A stretch of DNA of 64,000 bases from Anniella stebbinsi (taxonomy: Eukaryota > Chordata > Lepidosauria > Squamata > Anniellidae): assembly GCA_029215795.1 (NCBI GenBank), contig JARDYH010000003.1, forward strand, positions 97,806,609 to 97,870,608. Direction: 5' to 3'. Below, in pieces: positions 34,367 through 46,923 of the stretch. Below the pieces are notes generated by a model. It searched no databases. It saw nothing but the letters and a program-made list of their open reading frames with translations, and was not told the origin of the DNA. Each line of letters opens with the position of its first letter. Position 1 is the stretch's first letter. The position numbers and the translations under genes were made by a program.

Positions 34367-36186
34367 CCTCCCTCTCTCTTCTTCCATGTGAAAGCAGAAA
34401 CGGGCTGCTCTTGCTTGTTCAGCCACATTCTCTGCCCGGCATTGGGGTGAGAGATGAGAAATGTTATGACGTGGCCAAAAATGGAGAGACTTGCAGACCA
34501 GTATGCACCAGCATTGCTGCTGTAGTAGGACGGAAACAGGAAAGGGTGAAGGAAATGGCCCTTCCCTCCTCTGATGCTGATGCTATGTAGGAACCAGGGA
34601 GGGAGCAGAGCTCTCTGTCCACTTATGGCTCCAGTGTGGCTCTCGACACAGTCATGCCCCATTCTCATGCCTTGGACAATGCAAGTACGTGATAAACCTC
34701 TTCTTGCTTTTGCTTTCCTACGGAGAGTCTACATGGCTACAAGACGACAGCAATTAAGTTACTTCAAAGTTAGCTTTAAGATACTTTTATTCTAAGCAAG
34801 AGATAATGGTTTTGCAAAATTGTTACTGCTCCTTAACATGTTCCCATGGAGAATTATGTTATTGCATTCAATCATCTGGAGAAAAAAAATGAACATAGTA
34901 AACAATTTACGAATAAACAAGATGGCCTTATTGTAACACACAGAATTAGAAAGGCTTGCTTTAGCATAGTCATAGCAGAGATGTTGTTTGTATTTTTTAC
35001 TTTATTAAGGGCCCAATCCTATGGACTGCACCCTCGCTGCTCGGAAGCTCCCAAACCCAGAGAGACTTCTGAGATGCCTATGCCCTGCTAGGCTAAAGCC
35101 AGCAGGTCAGGAGGAGCAACCGAGGCAATCTTTACCCAGGGATTATAGGACTGTTCTCTACATTATCAAATGTGTTAAGTTCGATTAAGGCAACAAGGAT
35201 CAAAGGGTTTACTTGAGTAAAAGCAATAATTAAACTTCATACTGCAATAAGAGACATTACCCTTTCGATTACCACTAGCTAGCTAAAGATTCAATCTGGG
35301 ATTATTTGCCTCATTTTCAAGAGAGCTGGGAACCAGGCCTACCCATACAAAAATCTAAGAGTCACAAAAATCTAAGAACAGAGACTTCACCACGTATAAT
35401 TAGTCCTGTCTGCCACACAAGAGTGCTCAAATCAACGACCAGCTCTCCCTGGCAATTCTTAAGTCTGAACTTTTCTCTCATTGCCTGTTCAGCCCCATCA
35501 TATCACAGGCTCCTACTGAGACACAGAGGTCGAGACGTGTATGCTCATTAGGCCAGGACCCATCCTCTCAGGGTAGGCCTGTCCCAGCCCAGTAGTTCAC
35601 GGTCCTCAGTCTTGTTCCACTCTCAAAATGATAAAAGGGATTATCTCTTCTAGCATTGCTCCTTGGGGAGCAACTCCCAGCCTGTGGCAGCCATGGGGGA
35701 AAATATTGCCTTCCCCCCTGCAAATCAGCTACTGGTGTTTAGTCCTCAAGGAGTCGAAGCATCCTTATCCAAGTAACTGAGAGTGCAGCAAAGGCAATGG
35801 AGGTACTGGGGGAGGGTGTTGATTTAGGGTCTTGCCCCAACTTCCTGATGTTCCTGCACCTGCAGTTTCAGCTGCTGTTGCTTTGACCTGACATGGTGGT
35901 ATCAGGAGAAATAAGCCCTACCCAGATGTTTGCTGCACTCAGCAACAGATCTGTTAGTTCCCAAGGGAAGAGGCTACTTCACCCAGACAATGCAGTTTTC
36001 TTTAATACTTCTCTCTCGCACTTGTTACTCTAGCTAGCTGTTCCCCAGAACCAGACTCCCTCAAGTTTTCCCCCAGGTTCTTCATGTATCAAAGGATTTG
36101 TTCATCGACTGACTTTCTGTCAGATATGACAAAGTTTCTACCTTTGTACCAGATACTGCAAAGTTAACTAACCCATTCACTTAGCT

Positions 36187-36306
36187 CAGCCTTCCCCACC
36201 CTTATGCCCTCCAGATGTGTTGGACTACAACTCTCAAAAGCCCCAGCCAGCATGGCTAACATCTGGAGAGCACCACATCTAGAAGGTGCCAGGTTGAGGA
36301 AGGCTG
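36187..36306. repeat. Palindromic MITE (CAGCCTTCCCCAACC family)
   Basis: CAGCCTTCCCCACCC at the left and GGTTGAGGAAGGCTG at the right; CCAGATGTGTTGGACTACAA and ACATCTGGAGAGCACC inside. Confidence 0.8.
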
Positions 36307-37574
36307 CCTTAACTCAACCGGAAGCCAAATTCAGCTGAGCTGTTAAGCAAAAATGAAGGCATTTCTGTTAATAATGGCAACTCGGCTTTGCGTGGCAGGG
36401 CACACAAAACCATTATGTTTCTGAAATCATAAAACAGCATCACTTATCTGGAGCCCATTTCAAAATCCTTATTCATACAAAACCATGACCCTGGAGTGGT
36501 TGGAATAAAACAATGTTTGACTTTTAGCAAAATCTGAGACTGAAACTCGATATTACAATGCTACTCGGAGACCACATGTTGGAGTGGATCTAGCAAACGT
36601 AAGTTTATTCTTTGAAACTAATGGTACTGCACCAGTATTTCACCTCCTCTGAACAACTTTCCTTGCTTCAAAACAATTACATATTCAGCCTAGATCACTG
36701 GCCAGAGGCAACCTGCCCCCACTCACACCTCACATGAGTGTTTAGGGAGCGGGAGGAGTCACTGGGCTTGTACACAGGCAGCACTCATACAGACAGTCAC
36801 AATTTATGTGAACTGATGCCTTCACGTTGATTTTGTCTATATAGCTGCTGCAATTTGCAGCGCAGACTGCCTCCATGTGGAAATGCCAATTCACACAAAT
36901 GGTGGCTCCCCAACCACAAACTTGACAACAGCCCCACAACCTTTTGAGGCACTCACATGGAGGCCACCTGGAAGCAAGAGCCAGCCCTAAATTTCCTGTA
37001 GCTAAAGCTTTTTTAAAAATCTCAAATATCTCTTGTCTCCAAATAATTTCCTTCATTAAAGCCTTTAGCACTCTGCAATTTCAGTGGGACTTAATCTCTT
37101 GTTTGAATGAGGGACTTAATCTGCTATGTGCCACCATTACCCACTGTGATGTGTGAAACTGAGAGCTCTACTTTGTAAATTGTTAGGAGAATTCTCTCTT
37201 TTGTGAGGGATTTACTGCACCGTTTATGCCGCCAGTGCTGGTAAGAAAGAGACAGCAATTGTTATGTAAGTGCATAAGGCAAGAATTACAATCTAGCATT
37301 TATATAAAAATCCATAATAAACACGCCAGTAGGAATTTGGAAGATATGCCTGCGGCTCATTTTGCTGGTGCCATCCAGGCTATGGAAGCTTTAATTTTCT
37401 CCCCCAGTTTATTATTTGCACAGCTAATCCAAAGATATGAACCATACAATTTTAAGAACTGTTTGAGGCAAATTGAAATAATAATAAAAAGTTATATCTA
37501 CCCACCCTAGGGAGGGAAAATAGCACTGTCAAGTTCACAGTTCATATCACAGAGGTATATCCTGAATGATAAAG

Positions 37575-37608
<34 letters not shown>
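37575..37608. repeat. (AT)n microsatellite
   Basis: About 17 AT units, self-complementary and able to extrude as a hairpin. Confidence 0.95.
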
Positions 37609-37613
<5 letters not shown>

Positions 37614-38302
37614 TTCACCACATCACTTACTCATGCACACACACAGACCTATGAAATTGGTAACCATTCAGCCAATAATTGTCTAAATGTCATGCCCCAC
37701 CATGCCCCTCTGTAGTCCAGGAACAACTGACAGACTTTGGATCTTGGGCATGAGATGAGAAGACGGGGGACAAGAGCCTATGCCCAATCTCATTTTTAAA
37801 AAAACCTTATCCTGACAAAATATAAAATAAGTTGCAATAGGAACAATAAGTTCCTTTTACAAATTAAACTGCAATAGGCTGCATGTTGACCTTCCTTTTA
37901 AATCTGTTCCAGCACCTCTTGGATAGATAAGCAGCAGCCATTCCACTTTTATTGGGTTACATAATCACACCATCTAAAACTTTCCTCTGGTTGTTGAAAT
38001 CTCTAATGACTGGCTGAATTATCACCCAACGATCTTCCTCAAAAAGAGAATTCACTATAGACAAGGCCAAGTACTCCTTGCATTGACCAGACTTGCCATA
38101 GCTTGCATTATCAAATACTATACCGTACTATACTGTACCATATCATACCATACCATACTCATGCCCTACCACTTAATATGTAGTAAAAAAAATTAAGGCT
38201 GCAATTCTACTTCTAGTTACTAATACACGTGTCCTATTGAACTCCATGGTTCTTACCTGCACATACCTGAAGGCAGGCTTGAACCCTATCTCTGTGTATA
38301 CC

Positions 38303-38621
38303 TAGGCTGACCATCTGAAAAGGAGGACAGGGCTCATATAACTTTAACAGTTGTAGAGAAAAGGGAATTTCAGCAGGTGTCATTTGTATGCAATTAGTTT
38401 CTGGTGAAATTCCCTCTTCATCACAACTGTTAAAGGTGCAGGCACTATACTAGAGTGACCATATACAAAAGAAGGCAGGGCTCTGCAACTTTAACTGTTG
38501 TGATGAAGAGGGAATATCACCAGGAACTAATTGCATACAAATGACACTGATTGAAATTCCCTTTTCTCTACAACTGTTAAAGTTATATGAGCCCTGTCCT
38601 CCTTTTCAGATGGTCAGCCTA
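38303..38621. mobile_element. hAT-like palindromic MITE, 319 bp, intact
   Basis: Termini TAGGCTGACC and GGTCAGCCTA with a perfect 8-bp duplication TGTATACC at 38295-38302 and 38622-38629. Both arms carry CATCTG/CAGATG where other copies have CATATG, and both carry a matched T/A change in CATATAACTTTAACAG and CTGTTAAAGTTATATG. Confidence 0.93.
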
Positions 38622-39335
38622 TGTATACCCCAATTCATAACGAGGACAATGCTTCCTGGATTAGCCACATGGATGATCCTAGCCAATCAGGGATCATATG
38701 GTGAATGTGAAGGTGTCACAGTGCTATCAAATTTGGCTATATGTAGACACTACTGAGGACAAAGTTAAAGGCAGGAAGTTTTTTGAACAGACAAGGGCTT
38801 TTAAACAATTTCTGAAAAATTAAACTCTGATGAAAATGTTCCTAAAAACAGAGGGTACTTTTGGCTCAGCCATAGTTTTGCATAATTTACTCTGTAAAAT
38901 ATTTTTTTCAAATAGTTCAGTTTTTTAACACATTGATCTACATAAGTCAGATCAAAACAAATCAGAAAAAGAGGAAGTTGAGAAAATGATTCACATATTC
39001 AAAAATCAGCCATAAAAGGTAATGGGGAGCAAGTCTAATTCAGTACAACTCAGGACAGGAACATCTTTGAGTTATCTCTGCATCAAGCCTGCCCCCTCCC
39101 ATTTAATGGCCTGCCATTCTAGGCCTCTTTTAATGAATTTTCAACTTATTTAAACAAGTGCATCTCCAGCCTTTTTATTTACAGGCACAAAAGCAAAACA
39201 TGCGGGCCATTTTTTAAATTCCACAAAAACCTGTTCCTAGCTTCCAGTGTTCTGACCAATGGGTACAAAGGCACTGTGTGATTAAAATCTGTGTGATTAA
39301 AATTATTTAATATAATGAGATAATTTTAATTTAAA

Positions 39336-39338
<3 letters not shown>

Positions 39339-39371
<33 letters not shown>

Positions 39372-39605
39372 TATTTCTTACCCGCCTCTCCCTCTGGATC
39401 GAGGCAGGGAACAACAATAAATATAAATACAAAGACCATAAAATAGATAAAACATTAAAAACAAATAAAACTAATACATTATTAAAAAAACATCTTAAAA
39501 TTCAACTAGGTAGGCCTGCCGGAAGAGATCAGTCTTCACGGCTCTCTTAAATTCAAAAAGACTGCTAAGTTGTCGAATCTCTCCCGGCAGGCCATTCCAC
39601 AGACT
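39339..39605 (-). mobile_element. L2-like LINE 3' tail fragment
   Basis: Closely parallels 33675-33960, including the (AAT)n run, the CCCGCCTCTCCCTCTGGATC stretch and AGGCCTGCCGGAAGAGATCAGTC. It stops at CATTCCACAGACTAG. Confidence 0.8.
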
Positions 39606-39882
39606 AGTTGTGTTTTCATTTTTGCTATTTCACTCCGACGTACAAGGACTCCTTCCAGTGTACCCTTAGGGTCCCCATCATAATATTTCTGGCTATGAGC
39701 CTACTGCTAACAAGTTATTACACATAATAATTCATTATTTTAAGGTACACCCAATGCAGCTAAAATCTTTAGCAGATAATTAAACGGATGAGAGAGGTCT
39801 CGAAGGCTCTGCTGACTAGGAGAATGTTGCTGAGGGGGGAGGAGAAAAAGGATAAGTAATGGTTATAAATAATTGCTCTCAC

Positions 39883-39994
39883 TCTGTCAAGCATAAGGAA
39901 GGCCTTCTTCAGGGAGGAATAAGCATCCTGGATATGTCCATGCAGCTTTAGGAGAATTCGGTCACTCGACAATGCTTCATCCAACTTTCTGCTT
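39883..39994 (-). CDS. EFCAB6: EFCAB6 exon 6 of 14 (entering helix of EF-hand)
   Basis: Residues 214-250. The acceptor is CTCCTTTCAG; the donor is GACAGA|GTGAGA, a usable but not perfect site. It encodes SRKLDEALSSDRILLKLHGH and then an amphipathic helix ending AFLMLDR, the entering helix and first two residues of an EF loop. The loop is completed at the first codon of exon 7, so the intron splits a calcium loop. Phase 2 in, phase 0 out. Confidence 0.87.
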
Positions 39995-42142
39995 CTGAAA
40001 GGAGAAAATACTGACTGGATTCTCATTTGCGGTGTGCTGCTATACCTACATTTTCAAGCGGCAGTATTTGAATGAAACACTAATTCAGCAGGAAAGTATT
40101 TCTGTACTGTGCATTCACGCTGCCACTTCCACGGAGAATAAACCACTACAGTAACTCTTTCATTTGAGCAAGGCTGAGAAGAAAAGTACTGGTCACCCCC
40201 CAAATCCCTTTGCCTTAAATATGGTAATATGGACATCACTGTTTTTGGAAATGACAACCTACCTACCCAAGTCTTTTCTGCTCAGGAGGAAAGAACCAGT
40301 TAATATTATTTCTGTACTGTTGTTAAAACTAATGGATCTCCCAAAAATAATTTAATACTGAATTACTGCTGGATGAGTGTAAACTATACCTAGGTAAGAG
40401 CACATGGACTCCCACAGCAGTAGTTCCAGAAGCCAACCAATAGGAATGAACTTTTTGCTTCTCATCTACTGTGTGAAAAATTCCCCAGCGGTGAAGCAGA
40501 AGTTACCAGCAGATGGGCAGAATGTCAAATCAGTGGTTATTAGGAATACGGCAGGAGTACAGAATACAAGGGTTTGTATTACCAACATGAACACCACAAA
40601 GACTTATTATTTTGGCAGTTCTGTTTCCAAGAATGGAGCTGTGGGAGGGGAGGGGTAGGGATGTGAAGACCAGTAGAAAAACAGGGAAACCCAGAAAAGT
40701 TAGAGGATGAAACCCATTTTCCTCGGTTGTTGTTTTTCCAAGGACAACCCCCTGAATTCCCCCCCCCCCAGGCTTTGGGTTGTTATTGTTTGGACCTTCA
40801 TATCTCTAGAGAGGGGGCACTGTGACAAAGGTTGGACCATGGTACAGATAGATTCAAACCATTAACCTAAATCAGGAACTAGCCCATGAATCCTCTCAGT
40901 GGGCCTACAGGCAGGGGACACACATACATTTCAGTTGGAATAATTAAATCAAAACAGAATTGATTAGAAGATGCTCTGAATATTTATAGAAGTTCAGGAA
41001 CTTTTCCAAAACATAAAGTGAGGCAAGTTCTCTGACAGAACTGAAACAGAAAACAGGGGATATTGTCCAGAAAATTCTGTCAATAAGGATCTCCTTGAAA
41101 TCAGCTTCAGAAAAGAAAAGCTATGTGAAGATGTTCCAGATCTTGGTACAATCAGTATGTGGAGCGGGGAGCAGGATCTCTGTGGCAGATATTCAACCCA
41201 ACGTCCACACGTTGATTGGATCTTGTGTACAGAGCCTAGAAGTGTAGAGTGAAAAGTGCTTCGGTTCCTGTATGTGCGATTCAGCACACTTCATTTTCCA
41301 AGTTTCCAGAATGTGCAAAGGAAAGTTGGGCCAGAAGACACAATCCTGATAATGACTACCCCCTCCATAGATGGATTGTGCCTAGATTCAGATGTCTGCA
41401 GAAAGCTTATGAATCTGCATGAAAGCAGGGAAGAGGATCTCCCAATCCCAGCCTCTTGGTATCAGCCTCATTCAATACAGCAGTGGCTTTCAAACTGTGT
41501 TCAACTCCTCAGAAGCTTATTAGGGGTCCCTCAAGGACTAGATAAACTACAGCGGAGGATGTGAGTATCACCCATTCTTACTGCAATGAGCAGTTGCAAG
41601 AGAGAGTTGGATGCATTCTGGAGCACACATGGGTGACAGAGAGACCCTGCAGCCCTATCAAGTGCTCTGGGTGAACTGAGTATGCATCCCAGAAGATACC
41701 ACAAATGCTTTGCGATATAGAGGGGTTCCATGATGAAGTGCGTGGATGTTTCTTGGCAGATAAGTTCCTGTTTACAGAACCTTTGAAACCCACTGCAGCA
41801 AAAGATTCTAGGGATGGGAAATGTGAAGGGAAAGCCTATTTCTTAGGTCTCTTCAGACATTTTTTAGGTGAACAGCTAAGAGGTTTAAAGAATACACCTA
41901 AAAATGGAAAATATGAATGTGACAAGTTAGTCTTTCTAAGGACATGTATTTACAGGTACACTTGTCACAGAGCTGGGATTGGCTCTGGCCTCCTTTCAAG
42001 TAGCAACTCAGTGGCAAACCCAGGTTTTCTGCCATGTAATGTATGAAACAGCCCTATGTGATGGGGTGAAGGTTGATGCAAGAGGTCTTTTAACAGAATC
42101 ATGGCCAAGAGCATTGATCAACAAATCTAACCTCTGGCTTAC
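39995..42142. other. Intron between exons 5 and 6
   Basis: No repeat or RNA gene recognised. There is a C run near 40760 and several short open frames without splice context. Confidence 0.5.
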
Positions 42143-42253
42143 CTGTGGTGCTTTCTTGTAGGAGATGTGCGGCTCATATCAAATATCAAGGGGTCTTGAA
42201 ACTTATCTAAAAATCTCTCCCAAGCCATATTTTTGGAAAGTTTTATTCCAAAT
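42143..42253 (-). CDS. EFCAB6: EFCAB6 exon 5 of 14 (partner EF-hand)
   Basis: A 111-bp exon, 37 codons' worth, found because exon 4 ends in the middle of an EF pair. Acceptor GATCAG after a T-rich tract, donor CACAG|GTAAGC. It reads FGIKLSKNMAWERFLDKF, which has the usual form of the degenerate second EF-hand (F-G-x-x-x-x-x-x-x-W-x-x-F-L), then a linker with T-S-P-T-R-K-H-H. Phase 2 in, 2 out, so skipping keeps the frame. The splice from exon 4 makes an Ile codon and the splice to exon 6 an Arg codon. Confidence 0.82.
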
Positions 42254-42384
42254 CTGATCAAAGACAAACATTTTTTTTAAAAAAAGAAGAGCAGTCCAAA
42301 ATGAAACCAAGATAAAAATAGCAGCAAATAATTAAACCTTCTCTGCACATAAAACAAACTTTAAAACCATCAGCAGAACAAATG

Positions 42385-42730
42385 ACTAAAAGCACTCAAA
42401 CCAATTCTTAAAATGCCTGAGAGAATACAAAGGTCTACACAAGTCTCTCATGGTGAGAGCATTCCACAAATGTGGTGCCACCACCAAATAGGCCCTCTCT
42501 CTTGTAGCTATCTGCCTCACCTCATATGGTAGGGGCATTAGGAGGAGGGCTTGAATCTTAATATCCATGTAGGGTAATACGAGAGGAGAGATTCCTCTAG
42601 TAATCTGGCCCTAGGCCATTTGGGGCTTTAAAGGTTAAAACCAGCACCCAGAAACAGACTGGCAGCCAGCGCAAATGGAGAAATACTGGCATAATTTAGC
42701 ACTCCAGCTGCCGTAATTTGGACACATTGA
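42385..42730 (-). mobile_element. L2-like LINE, worn RT C-terminus
   Basis: The minus strand reads LRWLPVCFWVLVLTFKAPNG and then a broken frame with TTFVECSHHERLV-like pieces. It matches the end of the RT ORF in the other L2-like copies. It lies only 130 bp 5' of exon 5, in the same orientation. Confidence 0.75.
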
Positions 42731-43490
42731 AGTTTTCGGACCACTTTCAACGGCAACCTCATTTATAAACCGTTGCAAACATTTTGAAAAAATATACATG
42801 AAAAGAAGCAAAGATTTTGACGCAAAAAGAATAAAACAAAGCTTGCAATCAGATACGGATGCAAGTTGGACCGAGCTTCAAGACGGAATTTGGAGAATGT
42901 TGGCGAGATCGAATTTTGCTGATTCGCACATCCCTAGTAAATGGGATATGGAAAAGGAAGTATGAAGCGGCCTGTGGCATCGTCAGCCTCATTTCATACA
43001 GGCAGGGCTGTCTATCAAGCACTCTGCACACTCCACACCTAAGCAGAGTCTTGGTGCACCATAGAAAAGAAGCTAGTGAGAAAATATAGTGTGGTAGCAT
43101 ATGCCTCAGCTCTTCATAACAAGCATGTCCTTTTTCAGAAATGGACCACACTTACACCATTTGCGGACTGAACGATGGGGATCATTTTCACATATGAAGG
43201 GATGTAGCATTGTACCTACGTAAATGTGCACAGCCAGCTGAGTACAGCATAACACAGAATGACTCATATAACAATCTTACAGTTTTTCATAAAGGCAACA
43301 AATTTACAGTATTTGTGGACTAATACACAGTGTTTATTTTCAGATATTGGAAGTACCAGGAAAAGGAGAAAAATGAAGATCAATTTCATTCCAACGACAA
43401 CATTGCCTGCTTATTGCCAGTTTGACATTGCCTTTTGCAGCAGAGGCATTACCTCTCAGAAACCTACCTGGCTATAGCCCTTACTGCAGG

Positions 43491-43578
43491 GGTAGGCAAC
43501 CTAGTGCCCACTAACATGGGCAATGGTTGGTGATTATGGGGGCTGTAGTCTAAAACATCTGGAAGGCCCTGGGTTGCT
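43491..43578. repeat. Palindromic MITE, partial (CAGCCTTCCCCAACC family)
   Basis: GGTAGGCAACCTAGTGCCC at the left and AAGGCCCTGGGTTGC at the right with GGGCTGTAGTCTAAAACATC inside. Diverged copy. Confidence 0.6.
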
Positions 43579-43790
43579 TATTACTTCCTACTCTCTCTTG
43601 GAAGTTGGGAGATCCAGGTTCTAGTCCTCACTTGGCCATGGAAAGCCACTGGGTGACTTTGGGCCAGTCACAGACTCTCAGCCCAACGTACCTCACAGGA
43701 TTGTTGTTGTGAGGATAAAATGGAGAGGAGAAGGATTGTGTATGCTGCCTTGGATTCCTTGGAGGGAAAAAGGTGGGATATAAATGCAAT
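43579..43790 (+). mobile_element. tRNA-derived SINE
   Basis: B box GGTTCTAGTCC at 43618-43628, then the body GGGTGACTTTGGGCCAGTCA, CTCAGCCCAACGTACCTCAC and TTGTGAGGATAAAATGGAG, ending AGGTGGGATATAAATG with an AATAAAAA tail. The A-box end is poorly kept. Confidence 0.85.
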
Positions 43791-46774
43791 AATAAAAACA
43801 AATAAAAAATACACAAATGCTTTGAAAGGAGTACCTTATTGTCTGGACTTCTCACACACATTCGTGAATAGCAGCACAGAACTCAGGGTTTGTGGCACAA
43901 AACAGCAGACAACAGCTCAAAGTCCTGCCATACATTTTGAGTGAATATGAAAATGATAACTAGGGTTTTAACTAGAAACACCAATTGGATATGTCAGTGT
44001 ACACTTGTGGTTAGCGGCACAAAACTAGAGAAAACTTAGGCATAGGATTTGAGGGAAGCCGAGTTTTGGAATTTGTAGCTAACAGAGTTGGCAGTGGGCG
44101 AATCGCACAACAGAATTCATATTCTTCTGGCATGCGTACCTACCAGCAGGTACAAAACACTTTAGACCTGCGCTATTTGGTGAAGGAGATGACCTCCCAA
44201 TAGACTTGCCACTATCTTAATGATGACCAACTTTAGCTGCAAATGGAAAAAAGTTTTCTTGCTATTGTCTCAGCTTTTTCATGGTTGTAGTTAGTTTGTC
44301 GTTGTTGAGGTTTTTTTAAAAAAAAATCATGGATAAACAGTTTTCAGTGATGGAAGCAAGGACACACAATGGGCAAGGGAGAACTTTACATGATAATCAA
44401 TATCAGTCTTAGAACTATGCATGTAATATCAGGCCTTCCTCTAGTGGAATATACACTGAATTCAAGATCTTATACCATAAAAATGTCTAGAGACAGCAAT
44501 AAAATGTTCATGCACAAATATTACATTCATATATTAAATGCTACAAATATTTCCCCACTATATAACGTAAAATGTGAGAAATATTTTAAAAAACAGGGTC
44601 CCAATACATAGACATCCTCAGAGCAGAGGGCAAAATTCACTTCAAATCTTTCTCAACAGAAATTAACTTTTAAACTTGAAAGTTGTGTGTTTCATTTCTG
44701 TATCACATCACTGAAGATGGTCTCTGTCACTGAATTCACAGTGAAGCAACTTTGGAATTACATTATCTCAGCCATATCACCTGAATATATATGCATATAG
44801 CAGTTGTAGGCTAGGACATTTCTGTTTATAGTATCATTAAAATGCTTAGATGAAGGGAAAATCTCCCTGGAAAACTGCAGGCACGGGTCATCACAATTAT
44901 GAGTTTGCATTTAAGAGCAAACACCCCCCCCCCCCCGAAGTGATAGAAATGTAGCAGCAATATTTTCCACAAAGCAGTAATCTATCATCACTGTAGCTGG
45001 TTTTGAATTACTCGAAGCCATTTATGATTTATTTGGTGAATGTGCGATGTAATAAGGTCACGGCAGATTCCGACTCTCCCTCAACACACACTAGTATAAA
45101 ATGTTTATTATCAGCGAGGCATTTAAACTTCAAATATGCGCAGCATGAGTCGTACACTGATTCTCACAGCTCATGCCGCTTCTTTTACTTCTAGCATCCT
45201 GTCCAAAATGACACATTCTAACTTATTATTTAATGTCATCTCAGGATTGTCACCCACTTTTCCTTCTAACAAGAAACCCAATGTGGTTAACATTCCATCA
45301 ATTTTACTGTTATATAATTAATTCAATGTCTAAAAGTTTTCTTGTCCCAGCAAAGCCCTCAAAGTGGTTTATAAAATCCCATTAAATGTCATTCATGCTC
45401 TCTCATTCCTTGTTCATGAATCCCCTTTCGTTAGTAATGCCAAAAACCGAATGAAATGAAAACTTTTAAAATAGCCAAAATAGCAAAGTGTGGCAACCAA
45501 ACTCTGTAGAAACAAATGTTCCAAGGTAGTTCTGTGCAAAATGTTTAAAGAGCAATCCTTTGGCCCCTAGAGAATGTCGGGGGAGGTCATAGGATTGTTT
45601 GGTTTACTGGCTCCAACCTTGGAGCCAGTAAGCTGAGCTTCCCCTTCCCCTCCCCCCTCCCCCACGTAACTGGCTTGGAGAGAACCATGCTGGTTACCTC
45701 TCTGCACTCAGAAACTTGAGCATGAAGATAGGAAAGCAGGGAAGCTGCCTAATACAGGGTCCTATACTTGTTCCAGCCTCCTTCCCTCTGCTCTGTACCA
45801 CTGCGACTCAATGGGCAGAACTGCCCATCTAAAAAACAATGCAGGGGTGGCCATACTTTGGCTGCCCTGCATCAGGATCCTCAGCAGCCTCAATCACCAT
45901 AGGATTGCACCTTTCATACCTCCCCCACCCTCTCACTGTGTATAGGATTGCTCCTATCTGTAGCCTGGTTGCCATTTTCCCATTCATGGCTTCCCATTTT
46001 CCAAGGTAACACGTACAAGATCACATGGTAACTTCCCATGGTAGTATCACAGCTGATTCTGGTTTGGAGAGAGCTGTTGTAATTCAAAGATGTCACTGAG
46101 GAATGTAGATGTCAGAAGTCGGTGATTCAGTCTGTAAGTTAAAGCCGACGTTGCCGTCCAAAGTCCAGGTAACAGTCTTGTAATCGCAAGGTGTTGAAGC
46201 ATCATCAGGAAACCAGTCCACAGAGTCAGGATACGTTCAGGCTAGTCCAAGGTTTCAGGAATACGCAGGCGAATGATCAGGATACAGTCCAAGGGTCAGA
46301 ATCAGGCTTGAGTCAGATACATGGAGCTGGGAAGCAGGGGGTAAAAGTAAAGGCATCCAATACGTTCATTGCTTCCAGCACTCTGGCTGAGCACTGGCCA
46401 GACTTTTATGAGACGTGGACTAATGACCAATCGGTGTCAGCTGGATTGAAGCTCAGTCAGTCCCTGCCTGCTTCCATGAAGTGTCTTGCCCTCAACACTC
46501 CCAGGCTCAGCTGCCTCTTCTCTCCAGCTGATTCCTTTAACTGACGCACAACAGGAGCTACTTGATGACTAATTTCTACATTATTCCTGAAGCAGCCGGG
46601 GAATCAAAGCAAAGGAAGAGCAGCAACCACACCTTAGATTCTACACACCAAAACATATGACTTGCATCACCAAGGCAAATGTTGTATTTTGGATATAACT
46701 TCCCCCAAAATAATAAAGATGACATGGTGTTGCAGTGGTAGAATATTCTGAAAGAAAAATTACATAGTACTTAC

Positions 46775-46923
46775 ATATTCATTAGCTCTTGAAAGACATC
46801 ACTTCGTATCGGAAATACAAAGGTGTTTAGAACTGATTTTAAATATTCCAAAGAAACAAATCCACTCCGACCAACATCAAATGCTCTGAAGGCTTTTACA
46901 ATGTTTTCATAGGCTGAACGCAG
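46775..46923 (-). CDS. EFCAB6: EFCAB6 exon 4 of 14 (EF-hand)
   Basis: Residues 127-175 plus two bases. Acceptor TTCTTTACAG, donor GAATAT|GTAAGT. It encodes the entering helix LRSAYENIVKAFRAF, the loop DVGRSGFVSLEY and the exiting helix LKSVLNTF. The loop keeps Asp 1 and Gly 6 but has Tyr at position 12, so strong Ca binding is unlikely. It ends inside the entering helix of the partner EF-hand (VFQELMN), which is completed by the exon at 42143..42253. Confidence 0.88.

Larger units (their letters stand above)
33311..39882. other. Intron between exons 6 and 7
   Basis: Contains two LINE tails (33675, 39339), a (TC)n run, an (AT)n run, a MITE at 36187 and the full MITE at 38303. Between 34400 and 36180, and between 36310 and 37570, I see only unassigned sequence, with a GGGCCCAATCCTATGGA-type repeat end near 35008. 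Confidence 0.6.
42731..46774. other. Remainder of intron between exons 4 and 5
   Basis: Contains a MITE at 43491, a SINE at 43579, a C run near 44923, and a region 45550-46560 of repeat character (terminal AGCAATCC and GGATTGC motifs; recurring GTCCAAGG and TCAGGATAC phrases near 46170-46320). I cannot assign the last to a family. Confidence 0.55.
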
